A DNA stretch of 51,361 bases from Candidatus Cloacimonadota bacterium (GCA_009777575.1 WRLO01000015.1:1-51361); one strand, 5' to 3'; counted from the first letter of the stretch, positions 1 through 8,165 are shown. Notes: a model not told the origin generated them from the sequence alone. A program made the numbers and translations.

Positions 1-199
1 CTTTCATAGCACATTTACTAACAGAATTGCCTTTTAACTTGCAAATAAAACAACTGGTACAACCTTTAAATTGTATATCATATAAATTGACCAACTCTGC
101 TTCGGCTCCTGTTTCTTTTGCGCCTTCCAAGCATTTTTCCAAAAGAATATGTGTATTCCAGTTTTTCCTTGGGCTACCGTTTACAGCAATAATTTTCAT
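1..199 (-). CDS. NADPH-dependent FMN reductase / flavodoxin-like protein (N-terminal part)
   Basis: Only the first 66 codons lie in the window; the gene runs off the left edge. The reading starts MKIIAVNGSPRKN, the phosphate-binding loop typical of flavodoxin-fold FMN reductases and iron-sulfur flavoproteins. It continues with a Cys-rich stretch (GCTSCFICK) that in the iron-sulfur flavoprotein family sits where the cluster ligands are. The ATG at 197-199 is preceded by AGGAGAAATAG, a good ribosome binding site. The likely role is FMN-dependent reduction of quinones, metals or other small acceptors in the cytoplasm; the substrate cannot be told. Too little is visible to separate the plain FMN reductases from the Fe-S flavoproteins. 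Confidence 0.75.
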   Translation of the reverse strand, partial: MKIIAVNGSPRKNWNTHILLEKCLEGAKETGAEAELVNLYDIQFKGCTSCFICKLKGNSVSKCAMK

Positions 200-263
200 C
201 TATTTCTCCTTGTTTAAAGTCTATATTATTTTAAATATTTTGTCAACCAATCACAGGCGTATT

Positions 264-397
264 GCATATAACACCCGGCGGCTTGGCGAAGTGGCGGACA
301 GGGTGCGTCGCAACCGGGATTATCACAGCGGTTGATGGGCGTAACATAACATAGGCATTCACATCGACCGTCATTTCGCAAAACCGCTTGTTATCTG
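264..397 (-). other. attC-like imperfect palindrome (possible integron recombination site)
   Basis: In an AT-rich background this is a GC-rich island with two 20-nt arms, 278-297 and 368-387. They pair at 16 of 20 positions (GCGG.TT.GCGAA.TG.CGG is shared). Outside the arms lie GTTATATGC-like and GTTATCT-like boxes (264-272 and 390-396, mutually complementary around GTTAT). This is the architecture of an integron attC site: simple sites, a long imperfect stem and mismatched bases on one arm. It sits immediately 3' of the leftward gene ending at 439, where a cassette's attC belongs. The outer boxes fit the RYYYAAC/GTTRRRY consensus only partly, and no integrase or second attC was found, so the call is tentative. 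A large unrelated REP-like hairpin is the alternative. Confidence 0.4.
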
Positions 398-438
398 GCG
401 TTTACCCTGACAAAGTCCATCTTACTTCAAGTTATACT

Positions 439-1578
439 CTATAATTCATCTCCAAAGCCACTTTTCAATTCTTCAAGAATATATTCATCATGGTCTCGAA
501 CAAACGCAAAGCAATCTGCTATCATTTGGCGTATAGTTTTATTTTTTAGCCCTCTTGCCCAATCAAGCCTATCACCGTCCATGTATTCACCGATTCCGCG
601 CCACGCTATCCACAGTACATCATGGATTGTCCAGCATAATCTGTTTACTGCGTTGAACGCCAATACTTCTTTACTCGGCTCTTTGCCGACTCTCAATGGA
701 TTCATGGCACTCCCAAGCATTGCCCGCTGGTCTATCGGCTGTCCTATCCACATAGAAATACGGTCTCGTATTATTAGTAATTCATCATCGGTCAGGTTAT
801 CGAAGTTTGCGTCATTCAACATGAAGTCTACCGTATTGCTGTAATACTTTTTCTTCTTCATGCTTTCCATGATTTTAATTCCACGCCTGAATATGTCTTG
901 GATGGTTACGGTAATATCTTTCTTGCCAGTAATAACAAATGCGTGGGTCAATTTTTCGTGCCAATCCGGTAAAATAAACAACCCGTTTTCATCATATCCC
1001 GATGGTTCCAGTTCCGAAGTTTTTCCCCAATAACCCTGTGAACCATCAAGTCCATACAAAACGCCGTTGTCATCATATCCCGTCACCAAAACCCATTGAT
1101 ATGTTTTTGCGAACAACGCTAAAATCGGAATATTATTATCGATGGAATTTTTAATTTTTCTAATAACCATTTCTTTATTATGCCCGGTATCGTAAAAAGG
1201 CATCAATTCTTCAAAATCGTATCCGGCGTAGTCAAAAGCAAAACCTATGTACCAGTCGAACTCCCTAAGCATTACATTACAAGTTTGATTCCAATCGTTC
1301 CTCATGTGGTTATCGTTTGATAAATCAATCTGTAAAAATCCGAAGCCTGTTACAGCGGTATAGAGGTTGTAAAGTTCCTCATGCTTTTTATTGATTGGCA
1401 CTAAATCCTTGCATTGTCCACACCTAACACAATTCCCCTGTTGTTTGCCGCAGAAAAAATCACAATCCTTATCTGTTATTCCTTTTGCGCATAAGAGCAT
1501 AGACACAAGGCAAGCCGTAAAACGTACCGTTTCGCATCCGTTCGGAAAATTTACGATGTCCGATATTATTTTTTTCAT
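439..1578 (-). CDS. Unknown cytoplasmic protein with a C39/BtrH-like cysteine-peptidase-type core
   Basis: 379 residues, no signal peptide or membrane segment. I chose the ATG at 1578 because GGAG stands ten bases upstream; the frame is open further up but only with a TTG. An N-terminal Cys in 'FTACLVSMLLC' is followed by four Cys in two CxxC-like pairs (GNCVRCGQCK, possible metal ligands). A segment 'QWVLVTGYDDNGVLYGLDG' then resembles the His/Asp half of C39 or BtrH-like papain folds. The position where those families carry His before WVLVTGYD is Gln here, though 'THAFVITG' lies further on. So the fold assignment is weak and the catalytic set is uncertain. It is followed by the attC-like site, so it may be a captured cassette gene. 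I do not assign a function. Confidence 0.5.
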   Translation of the reverse strand: MKKIISDIVNFPNGCETVRFTACLVSMLLCAKGITDKDCDFFCGKQQGNCVRCGQCKDLVPINKKHEELYNLYTAVTGFGFLQIDLSNDNHMRNDWNQTCNVMLREFDWYIGFAFDYAGYDFEELMPFYDTGHNKEMVIRKIKNSIDNNIPILALFAKTYQWVLVTGYDDNGVLYGLDGSQGYWGKTSELEPSGYDENGLFILPDWHEKLTHAFVITGKKDITVTIQDIFRRGIKIMESMKKKKYYSNTVDFMLNDANFDNLTDDELLIIRDRISMWIGQPIDQRAMLGSAMNPLRVGKEPSKEVLAFNAVNRLCWTIHDVLWIAWRGIGEYMDGDRLDWARGLKNKTIRQMIADCFAFVRDHDEYILEELKSGFGDEL

Positions 1579-1654
1579 CTTACTGTTACTCCATTTTTCC
1601 TTTTTCAAGCATGTTATTCACATTTTATTAAATTCATAGTATAAACAATTACTC

Positions 1655-1840
1655 TTATTGTTTCTTTTTCTTCTCTTCTTTTAACTCTGCCATTCGTTCA
1701 TAAGCCTTTTCTGCACCTTTGTTGTAGTAATCAATCATCTCTTTTGATGTCATATTTTTGGTCATTTCGTAGTTATAATCTCGAATCTTACGAATATCTT
1801 CAAGTGTAAAATCTGGACTTATTTCAAGCTTTGGTTTCAT
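1655..1840 (-). CDS. Small antitoxin-like protein, copy 1
   Basis: 61 residues, highly charged, with a Lys-rich tail. It shares most of its first 45 residues with the protein at 3340-3522 (both have LEISP.FTLEDIRKIRDY and a YNKGA motif), so the two are paralogues. The second copy starts inside the stop codon of a PIN-domain toxin frame, and similar small proteins are found beside PIN toxins, so an antitoxin role is a fair inference. Here the upstream partner survives only as a short C-terminal remnant (1846-1917), leaving this copy an orphan. No ribosome binding site is visible before its ATG, which fits former translational coupling to the lost toxin gene. Confidence 0.55.
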   Translation of the reverse strand: MKPKLEISPDFTLEDIRKIRDYNYEMTKNMTSKEMIDYYNKGAEKAYERMAELKEEKKKKQ

Positions 1841-1845
1841 TATGT

Positions 1846-1917
1846 CTACTTATTTATCAACATAGTTGGTGATATAATTTCTATATTTTTATAATTCAAT
1901 ACATTCGTAATGATACG
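1846..1917 (-). pseudogene. C-terminal remnant of a PIN-domain toxin gene
   Basis: Between the HEPN gene stop and the small gene at 1840 the minus strand reads RIITNVLNYKNIEIISPTML followed by INK and a TAG at 1846-1848. The restored C-terminus of the frameshifted PIN gene at 3522-3997 reads VRVITGIFSYKNIDIMSPTM and on to LINMED. The close match over about 24 residues shows that a second PIN gene once stood here and lost all but its last codons. The DNA is also alike (…AACATAGTTGGTGA… in both places on the plus strand). Confidence 0.7.
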
Positions 1918-1927
1918 AAATTTCTCC

Positions 1928-2386
1928 TTAAATTGAATGCTTTTCAATGAAAAACATCAAATCAGATTTAACTAACTCATAAGTAGTTTCAAGGCTCAAA
2001 ACAAGGTGTTTCATTTTGTCCCATACCAATACAGAACCATAAGAGTTTCTGGACACATGTCTAAAGTTTAAATAATCTTTTAATGGTTCTCTTAATTCAT
2101 CACGGAATATAGGATCTCGACTGTCTGTCTTTTCAAAAGATTTCGCTAAAATAGTTTTATGCCATTTTGATTCATCTACAGTAAGCTTGTCTTCTGATAT
2201 CAACAATAATAATAATATCTTCTCTATTCCATAATAAAATGAATGCATATTATATGCTATGCCGCATTTTTCACCATAATCAGGCTCTCTATTTTTTGCA
2301 ATTTCTAAAAGTGGTTTTGATGCCAAAATCATTTCATCTATCAACGAAATTTCGTGCATTATTCTTTTTATGGTTATTTTATCCAA
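1928..2386 (-). CDS. HEPN-domain toxin (HepT-like) of an MNT/HEPN pair
   Basis: 152 residues, all-helical in character. The HEPN signature region is 'YLNFRHVSRNSYG', matching the R-x-x-x-x/R-N-x-[HY] active-site motif of HEPN RNases that pair with minimal nucleotidyltransferases. Its start overlaps the end of the nucleotidyltransferase gene by eight bases, the usual arrangement for such pairs. In characterised systems the HEPN protein is an RNase, or target, that is silenced when the partner adds AMP to a Tyr near this motif; the Tyr of NSYG is the obvious candidate here. It looks intact, unlike most of its neighbours in this island. Confidence 0.75.
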   Translation of the reverse strand: MDKITIKRIMHEISLIDEMILASKPLLEIAKNREPDYGEKCGIAYNMHSFYYGIEKILLLLLISEDKLTVDESKWHKTILAKSFEKTDSRDPIFRDELREPLKDYLNFRHVSRNSYGSVLVWDKMKHLVLSLETTYELVKSDLMFFIEKHSI

Positions 2387-2675
2387 TTTGAACTACCTCA
2401 TCAATAGACTGCAAAAGGGTGTAGAAACTCTCGTAATCATCAAAATCAACTAAATCGACATTACAGCTCAAGCTATCATCAAGTTTACCATAAACACGAT
2501 AAAACTTTTCATGCGGAAGCCCACGAATGCCTATGTCGATGTCTGATTTATCATGAATCTTTCCTGTAACCAATGAACCAAATAAATAAATTGCCTGACA
2601 ACCTTCTTCTCGCAAAATTTCTACAGCAGTATTGATATCGTCTCTAAATTTTTGGGGGATATTCAGTTCCATCAT
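2379..2675 (-). CDS. Minimal nucleotidyltransferase antitoxin (MNT family)
   Basis: 98 residues, the normal size of MNT antitoxins. The polymerase-beta-type motif is complete: 'YLFGSLVTGKIHDKSDIDIG' gives GS-x-x-x-G plus the SDIDI pair of metal-binding Asp. A third acidic stretch, 'NVDLVDFDD', supplies the last carboxylate. AGGAG lies seven bases before the first ATG (2675), so I kept it rather than the second Met. It is the first gene of a two-gene operon with the HEPN toxin. The inferred role is nucleotidylation of that partner. Confidence 0.8.
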   Translation of the reverse strand: MMELNIPQKFRDDINTAVEILREEGCQAIYLFGSLVTGKIHDKSDIDIGIRGLPHEKFYRVYGKLDDSLSCNVDLVDFDDYESFYTLLQSIDEVVQIG

Positions 2676-2833
2676 ATCGCACTCCTTATTATATCAAGAT
2701 ACAATCTTATTTTCTTCATATTACAATCCATAAAAATATTTCATAAAACCCATTATTTTAAAGGCAGTTTTTTTGTCAAGAGTATTTTTTACTCTCAAAT
2801 CACTCATTTATACTCCTTATTGTAGAATATTCG

Positions 2834-3325
2834 TTATCCTAACATCTCATTCAAACTAATTATCTTGCTACCTTGTTTTTCATAATAAAGTAGCATTTCG
2901 GGGATTTTCTTTTTATCCCAACTAGTGATACAATCTGATAGGACAGCAACTTCATAACCTGCCTTCCGTAGGTTAAAACAAGTCGATTTAACGCAAACAG
3001 TGGCATCTGCTCCAGCCAGATAGAACTCTCCTATTTCATTTTTATTTATAAAGTCAGTGAACTCCTCACTAGTCAATGCGTTACTTTTGTATTTTGTAAA
3101 CACATTTTTTGATATTATTTTTAAGTCTTTAGCAAGTTCAGCCCCAATAGTATTGGGTTTTAAAGTCTTCGTGCCTGGTGATAGATTTTCATGCCTGATA
3201 TAAACGACATAAATATCGTTATTTACTGCCCAATCTATTGATTTATTGATATTATCAACGACATCCTTGTAATTCTTCGTGATGTCATTTTGAATATCGA
3301 TAATAACTAATGCTTTTTTTTGCAT
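2834..3325 (-). CDS. Isochorismatase-family cysteine hydrolase
   Basis: 163 residues, short for the family (usually 170-210) but with the full catalytic set. Asp is in 'IIDIQND' (residue 10), a Lys in 'FTKYKSNAL' (78 or 80), and the nucleophilic Cys in 'AGADATVCVKSTC' (111) after the typical cis-peptide region. Family members hydrolyse isochorismate, nicotinamide, ureidoacrylate or similar amides and esters; the substrate cannot be read from the sequence. It starts 14 bases after the stop of the antitoxin-like gene at 3340, with AGGAT before the ATG, so the two are probably co-transcribed. It is a single-domain cytoplasmic enzyme placed among toxin-antitoxin genes. Confidence 0.8.
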   Translation of the reverse strand: MQKKALVIIDIQNDITKNYKDVVDNINKSIDWAVNNDIYVVYIRHENLSPGTKTLKPNTIGAELAKDLKIISKNVFTKYKSNALTSEEFTDFINKNEIGEFYLAGADATVCVKSTCFNLRKAGYEVAVLSDCITSWDKKKIPEMLLYYEKQGSKIISLNEMLG

Positions 3326-3339
3326 ATTTTATCCTTTTG

Positions 3340-3522
3340 TCATTTACTTGCTTTATTATTCTTAGATGCTTTCAACTCTTTTCGGAAATAATCAGCACCT
3401 TTGTTGTAGTATGCTATCATTTCTTCGTTATTCATATTTTTTGTCATTTCATAATCATAATCTCGAATTTTACGAATGTCTTCGAGTGTGAAATTTGGAC
3501 TTATTTCGAGTTTAGGTTCCAT
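3340..3522 (-). CDS. Small antitoxin-like protein, copy 2
   Basis: 60 residues, paralogue of the protein at 1655-1840 (LEISPNFTLEDIRKIRDYDY, then EMTKNM and YNKGA). Its ATG shares one base with the TAA (3522-3524) that would end the upstream PIN toxin if that gene's single-base deletion were repaired. This tight TAATG coupling, with GGAG just upstream, is what one expects of a toxin-antitoxin pair. Because the PIN frame now stops about 100 bases early, coupling is probably lost. The C-termini of the two copies differ (Lys/Glu-rich in copy 1, Asn/Lys-rich here). Confidence 0.6.
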   Translation of the reverse strand: MEPKLEISPNFTLEDIRKIRDYDYEMTKNMNNEEMIAYYNKGADYFRKELKASKNNKASK

Positions 3523-3997
3523 TAATCCTCCATATTTATTAACATAGTTGGTGACATGATATCAATATTTTTATAGCTAAAAATACCTGTAATGACCCGT
3601 ACACCCCTTATAGTTTTAAAATTTACTAGATGTTTAAATTCCAAGAAACTATGCAGTCACTATCTCCGTGTATTGCGCTCCCAATATGTAAACGGTCATT
3701 TCTATGCTTTTCGCTTAGAATACCTTGTTTGACTATCTCGTCAGCAATTGTCCTGATTGTGTCGTTAGTTTCAATATCTATGTATTCTATCTCTTTGATA
3801 AAACTAATCAGAACTTCTCTTTTACTTCTTTCGCATTTATTTATTTCTTCGAATAGAACACTAGAAAAAACGACCTCATATTTACCACTTTTTATATCTT
3901 CCCAAAAAAGTTTTGTCTCTTGCTGTCTCTTAGGTTTTTTCGGGTCATCTAATGCACTTATCACCGATGAATCAAGATAAAGTCTTATTTTCTTCAT
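3522..3997 (-). pseudogene. PIN-domain (VapC-like) toxin with a 3' frameshift
   Basis: The start at 3997 has GGAG six bases upstream. The first part reads as a PIN nuclease: 'RLYLDSSVISALDDPKKPKR' with the first acidic residue, then 'FEEINKCE' and 'NDRLHIGSAIHGDSDCIVSW' with the later acidic cluster. After WN the frame hits TAG at 3626. Adding one T to the TTTAAA run there restores WNFKHLVNFKTIRGVRVI (typical PIN C-terminus) and then 27 more residues up to a TAA that overlaps the next gene's ATG. 476 bases are present where 477 would be in frame. So this is a PIN toxin inactivated or altered by a one-base deletion in a homopolymer; a sequencing error would look the same. Confidence 0.75.
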
Positions 3998-4175
3998 TAC
4001 ATGCTCCATAAATATAATCCATACAATCCATTATTTTAAAGTCAGTTTATTTGTCAATCATTTTCTCTGATCTCTTGATTATTACTATAAAACAAACATG
4101 AAAAACAAAACAACAAAAGATATTTTTCCATTTCGGTTTGTCAATAGATAGATTTTACTGTCTCCAATAAAATTA

Positions 4176-4604
4176 TCAAAAAAGTGTCGCTCTGTATGTA
4201 TTATTAACCTTGATATTGATTCGCATCAATAACTCTTTTGTAATAACTCTTTTGGTATCGAGAAACATAAAAGATTTTATTAATTCTTGAGTTTCATTTA
4301 AATTTAGGAAATTATATACTTCTTCTGCTTCCTCTAAGTTATCAAAACCTATAAAATAACAAGTATCATCCAGCAATAAAGATTTAGTATTTGGTTTTAT
4401 AAGAGTAAATCTTGTTTGTTTATAAAGACCAGAAATGGCAATCTTAAAGGGTTTAAATGAATAATTTCCTACACCGAAAATCGAGAACATCGGTTTTCCA
4501 TTATAAATACTTGATTTTCTATTAAGAAATAAGTCCTTATGCCTATATAGATATTCTTTTGTTTTAGGATAACTTTCTAGTAAAGATAAAGTGGCAAGCG
4601 ACCA
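4176..4604 (-). pseudogene. 3' fragment of an N6-adenine DNA methylase / Eco57I-type restriction-modification gene
   Basis: The open frame from 4604 to 4176 codes for about 142 residues with no proper start. Its core, 'FSIFGVGNYSFKPFKIAISG' followed by 'LLLDDTCYFIGFDNLEEA', is the conserved tail of large type II/IIG adenine methylases. There it lies near the end of the target-recognition region. The catalytic NPPY part is absent, so this is a remnant. Its left-hand (5') end overlaps, in another frame, the aberrant tail of the PIN gene at 4564-4797. This marks the recombination junction between the two near 4600-4640. Confidence 0.65.
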
Positions 4605-4797
4605 TCAAAACTCCCCACCCTCTAAAACCTAAAATCGTCAGTGAGTAGAACTCATTCCTTACTTGAGTACTTGTGTACACTTTATTTTTTAATAGCTTTT
4701 CATCTAAGAATAAATTTATTTTGATATGTTTAGTATATTCTTGATTGTTATATGAATATATCAACAAGTTTGTATCTATAAAAACTTTATCTATCAT
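4564..4797 (-). pseudogene. Truncated PIN-domain (VapC-like) toxin joined to foreign sequence
   Basis: The first ~50 residues are a PIN domain: 'VFIDTNLLIYSYNNQEY' with the first catalytic Asp, then 'KVYTSTQVRNEFYSL' with the second acidic residue. At about 4640 similarity stops and the frame continues as ILGFRGWGVLMVACHFIF, which does not look like PIN sequence. It ends at 77 residues, where a complete toxin would be about 130. The missing half contains the third and fourth acidic residues, so it should be inactive. The gene overlaps the end of the antitoxin gene by 11 bases, as in intact vapBC pairs. Confidence 0.7.
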
Positions 4798-5119
4798 ACA
4801 AGTCTTCTCTTGTCCAGTCGAGTTTTCCGAGATGTAAAGGTCTTGTTTTCCTCAGTGAATCTGGACTATTCCATGCTCTTTGTCTAATCATCTGTGGATC
4901 ATTCTCTAATTCATTAATATCTTGTTTTGTTTGAGCTTCATTACTGATTTCATCTTGAGTTTCTTCAGTATTTGTCAGCTTTATTAAGATAGTATTTTTC
5001 TCTTTTTTTATAAGAACCACATCATCCGTTTCGATCAATTCAACTTTTTTCCCTTTGAATTTTTTAGCAAATTCAGCTGGTAAATTTAATGTATCTGCAC
5101 TAATTTTACATTGGCTCAT
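4787..5119 (-). CDS. AbrB/SpoVT-like (VapB-type) antitoxin
   Basis: 110 residues. The N-terminus 'LPAEFAKKFKGKKVELIETD' followed by DVVLIKK is the swapped-hairpin DNA-binding core of AbrB-type antitoxins. A polar, acidic linker follows, and the C-terminus 'WTREDLYDR' is the kind of short motif that wraps a PIN toxin. It overlaps the PIN remnant downstream. Such proteins repress their own promoter and inhibit the partner nuclease; with the partner truncated, only DNA binding is likely to remain useful here. Confidence 0.7.
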   Translation of the reverse strand: MSQCKISADTLNLPAEFAKKFKGKKVELIETDDVVLIKKEKNTILIKLTNTEETQDEISNEAQTKQDINELENDPQMIRQRAWNSPDSLRKTRPLHLGKLDWTREDLYDR

Positions 5120-5274
5120 ATTCTTTTTTCCTTCTTATCAAAAATAATTTTCATGAAAACCAAAGTAAAAAACAACCCTTTTTTGTCAAGATATATCTAG
5201 GCTACAAGTAGAATCCTCAAAAATCTTAAAAAAAACTCAAACTATTTAACGGTCTTTAACAGTGTAAATCAATA

Positions 5275-6189
5275 CTATTTTTTTAATATCTTTTCTATCA
5301 ATGTGGTGATATTAGTATCCTCATCAAAGAGAATACTATCAAAATTTTCTTTTCTATACCATGTTATCTGTCTTTTAGCATAATTTCTCGTATGTTGAGC
5401 TGCCATGTCTATACATTCTCTCATTTTGGAAAAATTTTTTGAGATTATGATATCAACAAATTCTTTGTAACCGACGCTATTCAACCCATAATCTTCTTTT
5501 TTATAACCCATATCTAAAACTGATTTTATTTCCTCTAACAATCCTTGATTTATCATTGCAATCATTCTATTATTAATTGTTTCATAAAGCTCATTTCTGT
5601 TTCTATCTATACATATTTTGAAAGGGTTGTAAATGTTTTTTTGTTCTTGTGTTTCCCAATATGCAGTAATGGGTTTTGAAAAGGCAAACCATACCTCCAA
5701 TGCTCTTGAAATCCTTTGTTTGTCGGATGGGGAAATACTACTGCTAAATTTTGAGTCTATTGTCTTTACTAATTCATAGCATTCTGATAGATTATGTGTT
5801 TCCATAAATTGTTTAGTTTGTATTATTATATTGGATGGTATTTCTGGAATTTCTGAGATGCCTTCTAAAAGACTTTTTATGTAAAGCATGCTGCCACCGC
5901 AAATAATAGGAATCTTACCTTCTGAATTTAATCTTTTGATGATTTTTTCTGTTTCTTTAACAAATAATCCTGCACTATATTTTTTTTCCGGGGTGATTAT
6001 GTCTATTAGATGATGTTTTATTTCCGAGAGGATGTGAGCTTCTGGTTTTGCAGTTCCAATGTTGAGAAATTTATATACTTGTCTGGAGTCTGCTGAAATT
6101 ATCTCTGTATTTAATTCTTTTGCTAGTTTTAAAGCTAAAGATGATTTACCTGAGCCTGTTGCTCCCTCGATACTGATTATTTTTATCAT
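5275..6189 (-). CDS. miaA: tRNA dimethylallyltransferase
   Basis: 304 residues, normal length. It transfers a dimethylallyl group to A37 of tRNAs that read UNN codons. The P-loop is 'GATGSGKSSLA'. The tRNA- and substrate-binding motifs 'SADSRQVYKFLNIGTAKP', 'HHLIDI', 'YSAGLFV' and 'GGSMLYIKSLLEG' follow in the usual order, and 'HTRNYAKRQITWYRK' closes the conserved part. It is the last gene of a leftward operon behind mutL (29-base gap); miaA next to mutL is a common order in bacteria. No clear ribosome binding site precedes the ATG, so it may depend on read-through from mutL. Confidence 0.95.
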   Translation of the reverse strand: MIKIISIEGATGSGKSSLALKLAKELNTEIISADSRQVYKFLNIGTAKPEAHILSEIKHHLIDIITPEKKYSAGLFVKETEKIIKRLNSEGKIPIICGGSMLYIKSLLEGISEIPEIPSNIIIQTKQFMETHNLSECYELVKTIDSKFSSSISPSDKQRISRALEVWFAFSKPITAYWETQEQKNIYNPFKICIDRNRNELYETINNRMIAMINQGLLEEIKSVLDMGYKKEDYGLNSVGYKEFVDIIISKNFSKMRECIDMAAQHTRNYAKRQITWYRKENFDSILFDEDTNITTLIEKILKK

Positions 6190-6218
6190 GTTTTAAAATC
6201 TACACATTTAAGTATAAA

Positions 6219-8159
6219 TCAAACTATCCTTTTAAACAATTTTTCTATCTCTCTTAATGTAATTTTGATAATCAATGGTCTTCCATGCGGACATTGATAA
6301 GGAAATTTACATGTAAATAGCTCATTTATCAATTCATGCATTTCTCTTTTTGTGAGTTTTTTACCCGCTTTAATAGAGCCTTTACAGGCAACTGACATTG
6401 CAGACGCTATCCGAAAATCTTTAATTTCATTCATTTCATCTTGCAATTGTTCAAGGATTTCTACGAATATATTGCCTCCGTCCCAATAGTCAAGCTCTGA
6501 AGGAATTTCGTCTATCACTATGGAATTGCCACTAAAACTTTTTACAACAAAACCGAGATTTCCAAGTGTTTCTTCGTTTTCTGTTATCAAATTTTTTATA
6601 TTTTCTGAAAGATAATTTGGTAAATCAATAACCAATGGAAATACTAATTTTTGCCTATTAGGTCTTTTATTATCTATATTTTTTAAGAGTTTCTCAAATA
6701 AAATCCTTTCATGTGCTGCATGTTGGTCGATAGCTATAAATCCATCTTCGACCTGTATGAAAATATAAGTGTTATGCAATTGCCAGAGTGGTATATAATC
6801 TTCTTTAAGGGTGTTAAGGATTTCCAGAGTGGAACTCGAATTTTGAGAAATTGGAGAAGCAGACTCAGTTTGCCTATCATGTAAATAGGGATTTGTGATT
6901 TCTTCATTATATCTATGCTCATAAGAAGATGGAGGTTTATTTATTGTAACTGTATTTTCCCTATTTTGAGTAGAACCGCTACTTTCATTTACAGGGTTTA
7001 AAAAGTCGTTTTTAGGATTCCAATTAAGATTTATATCATTTTCTTTTTTTTCGTTGTTAATAACGGGACTTTTGTGATTTAGTTGTTCTACAAAACTTTT
7101 TCCAATAGGAAATGAATCTGGTCTCGAAAGTGTTGTTTGCTCTAATTCTTTCAATAGACTTTCATAAACTGCATCCTTTACAAAGCCATATACTGCACTG
7201 TTATTGCGAAATCTAATTTCAGTCTTTGCTGGATGGACATTTACATCTATTTCTTCAGGGTTTATGTCAATAAAAATGATATAATTCGGTAGTTTTCCAC
7301 CCTCAAAAAAGCGATATTTAGCTAAAAAAGGTTCGTATCCATTTTTTATTGCTGAATAAATTGTTTTATCGTTGATAAAACGGCGATTTACAAAAATATA
7401 ATGCGTATCCAAGAGATTTTTTTGTTCTGTGTGTCGAATTTCTTGTAAATATCCACTTATTTTAATAAAGGGAAATTCTTTTGAAAAAAATATAAATCTC
7501 TGATTTTCAAAACTTGTCCCAAAAATATCCAGCATTCTTTCTTTTATTGAATTGGTGATTGGATAATTTAGCTTTTCTTTGCCATTATGAAAAAATATAA
7601 AACTAATATTTGGAAATAAAACCGATTGATAATGAATATAATTTAATATATGTTTGTTTTCTACAGGTTCAGATTTGAGAAATTTTCGTCTAGCAGGAAC
7701 ATTAAAAAAAATATTTTTTACTGTAATTGAAGTCCCTGTTTTAGCAGCAGTTTTTTGCACAGAATCGAGCCTACCACCTTTAAAATTTATCTCTGTAGCT
7801 ATATCATCATGCTCAGTCTTAGTAATCATCTGAAATATGCTAACAGAGGCTATACTAGGTAAGGCTTCACCCCGAAATCCCATAGTACTGATATGAACTA
7901 TATCATCTGCTGAACTTATTTTGCTCGTTGCATGCCTTTCAAATGCTAAAAAAGCATCTTCTTCAGACATACCATGACCATTGTCAACAATTTGTATCAT
8001 ATCACGACCACCATTGACAATTTTGATGATTATCTCTGTTGCACCTGCATCTATAGAGTTTTCAACACATTCCTTCACAACTGAGGCGGGACGCTCTATC
8101 ACCTCTCCAGCTGCTATACGATTGGCAACTTCATCAGGTAATATTTTTATTTTTTTCAT
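6219..8159 (-). CDS. mutL: DNA mismatch repair protein MutL (endonuclease type)
   Basis: 646 residues. The GHKL ATPase domain is complete: 'ERPASVVKECVENSIDAG', 'DNGHGM', 'HATSKI', 'GFRGEALPSIASV' and 'FFNVPARRKFL'. A Ser/Asn/Pro-rich linker spans about residues 350-460. The C-terminal dimerisation domain carries the nuclease motif DQHAAHERILFE (DQHA-x2-E-x4-E) with 'ACKGSIKAG' and 'CPHGRP', the zinc-binding set of nicking MutL proteins. It should therefore nick the strand to be repaired, as in organisms lacking MutH. It sits between the TauE-like gene (six-base gap) and miaA. Confidence 0.96.
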   Translation of the reverse strand: MKKIKILPDEVANRIAAGEVIERPASVVKECVENSIDAGATEIIIKIVNGGRDMIQIVDNGHGMSEEDAFLAFERHATSKISSADDIVHISTMGFRGEALPSIASVSIFQMITKTEHDDIATEINFKGGRLDSVQKTAAKTGTSITVKNIFFNVPARRKFLKSEPVENKHILNYIHYQSVLFPNISFIFFHNGKEKLNYPITNSIKERMLDIFGTSFENQRFIFFSKEFPFIKISGYLQEIRHTEQKNLLDTHYIFVNRRFINDKTIYSAIKNGYEPFLAKYRFFEGGKLPNYIIFIDINPEEIDVNVHPAKTEIRFRNNSAVYGFVKDAVYESLLKELEQTTLSRPDSFPIGKSFVEQLNHKSPVINNEKKENDINLNWNPKNDFLNPVNESSGSTQNRENTVTINKPPSSYEHRYNEEITNPYLHDRQTESASPISQNSSSTLEILNTLKEDYIPLWQLHNTYIFIQVEDGFIAIDQHAAHERILFEKLLKNIDNKRPNRQKLVFPLVIDLPNYLSENIKNLITENEETLGNLGFVVKSFSGNSIVIDEIPSELDYWDGGNIFVEILEQLQDEMNEIKDFRIASAMSVACKGSIKAGKKLTKREMHELINELFTCKFPYQCPHGRPLIIKITLREIEKLFKRIV

Positions 8160-8165
8160 ATCTTT

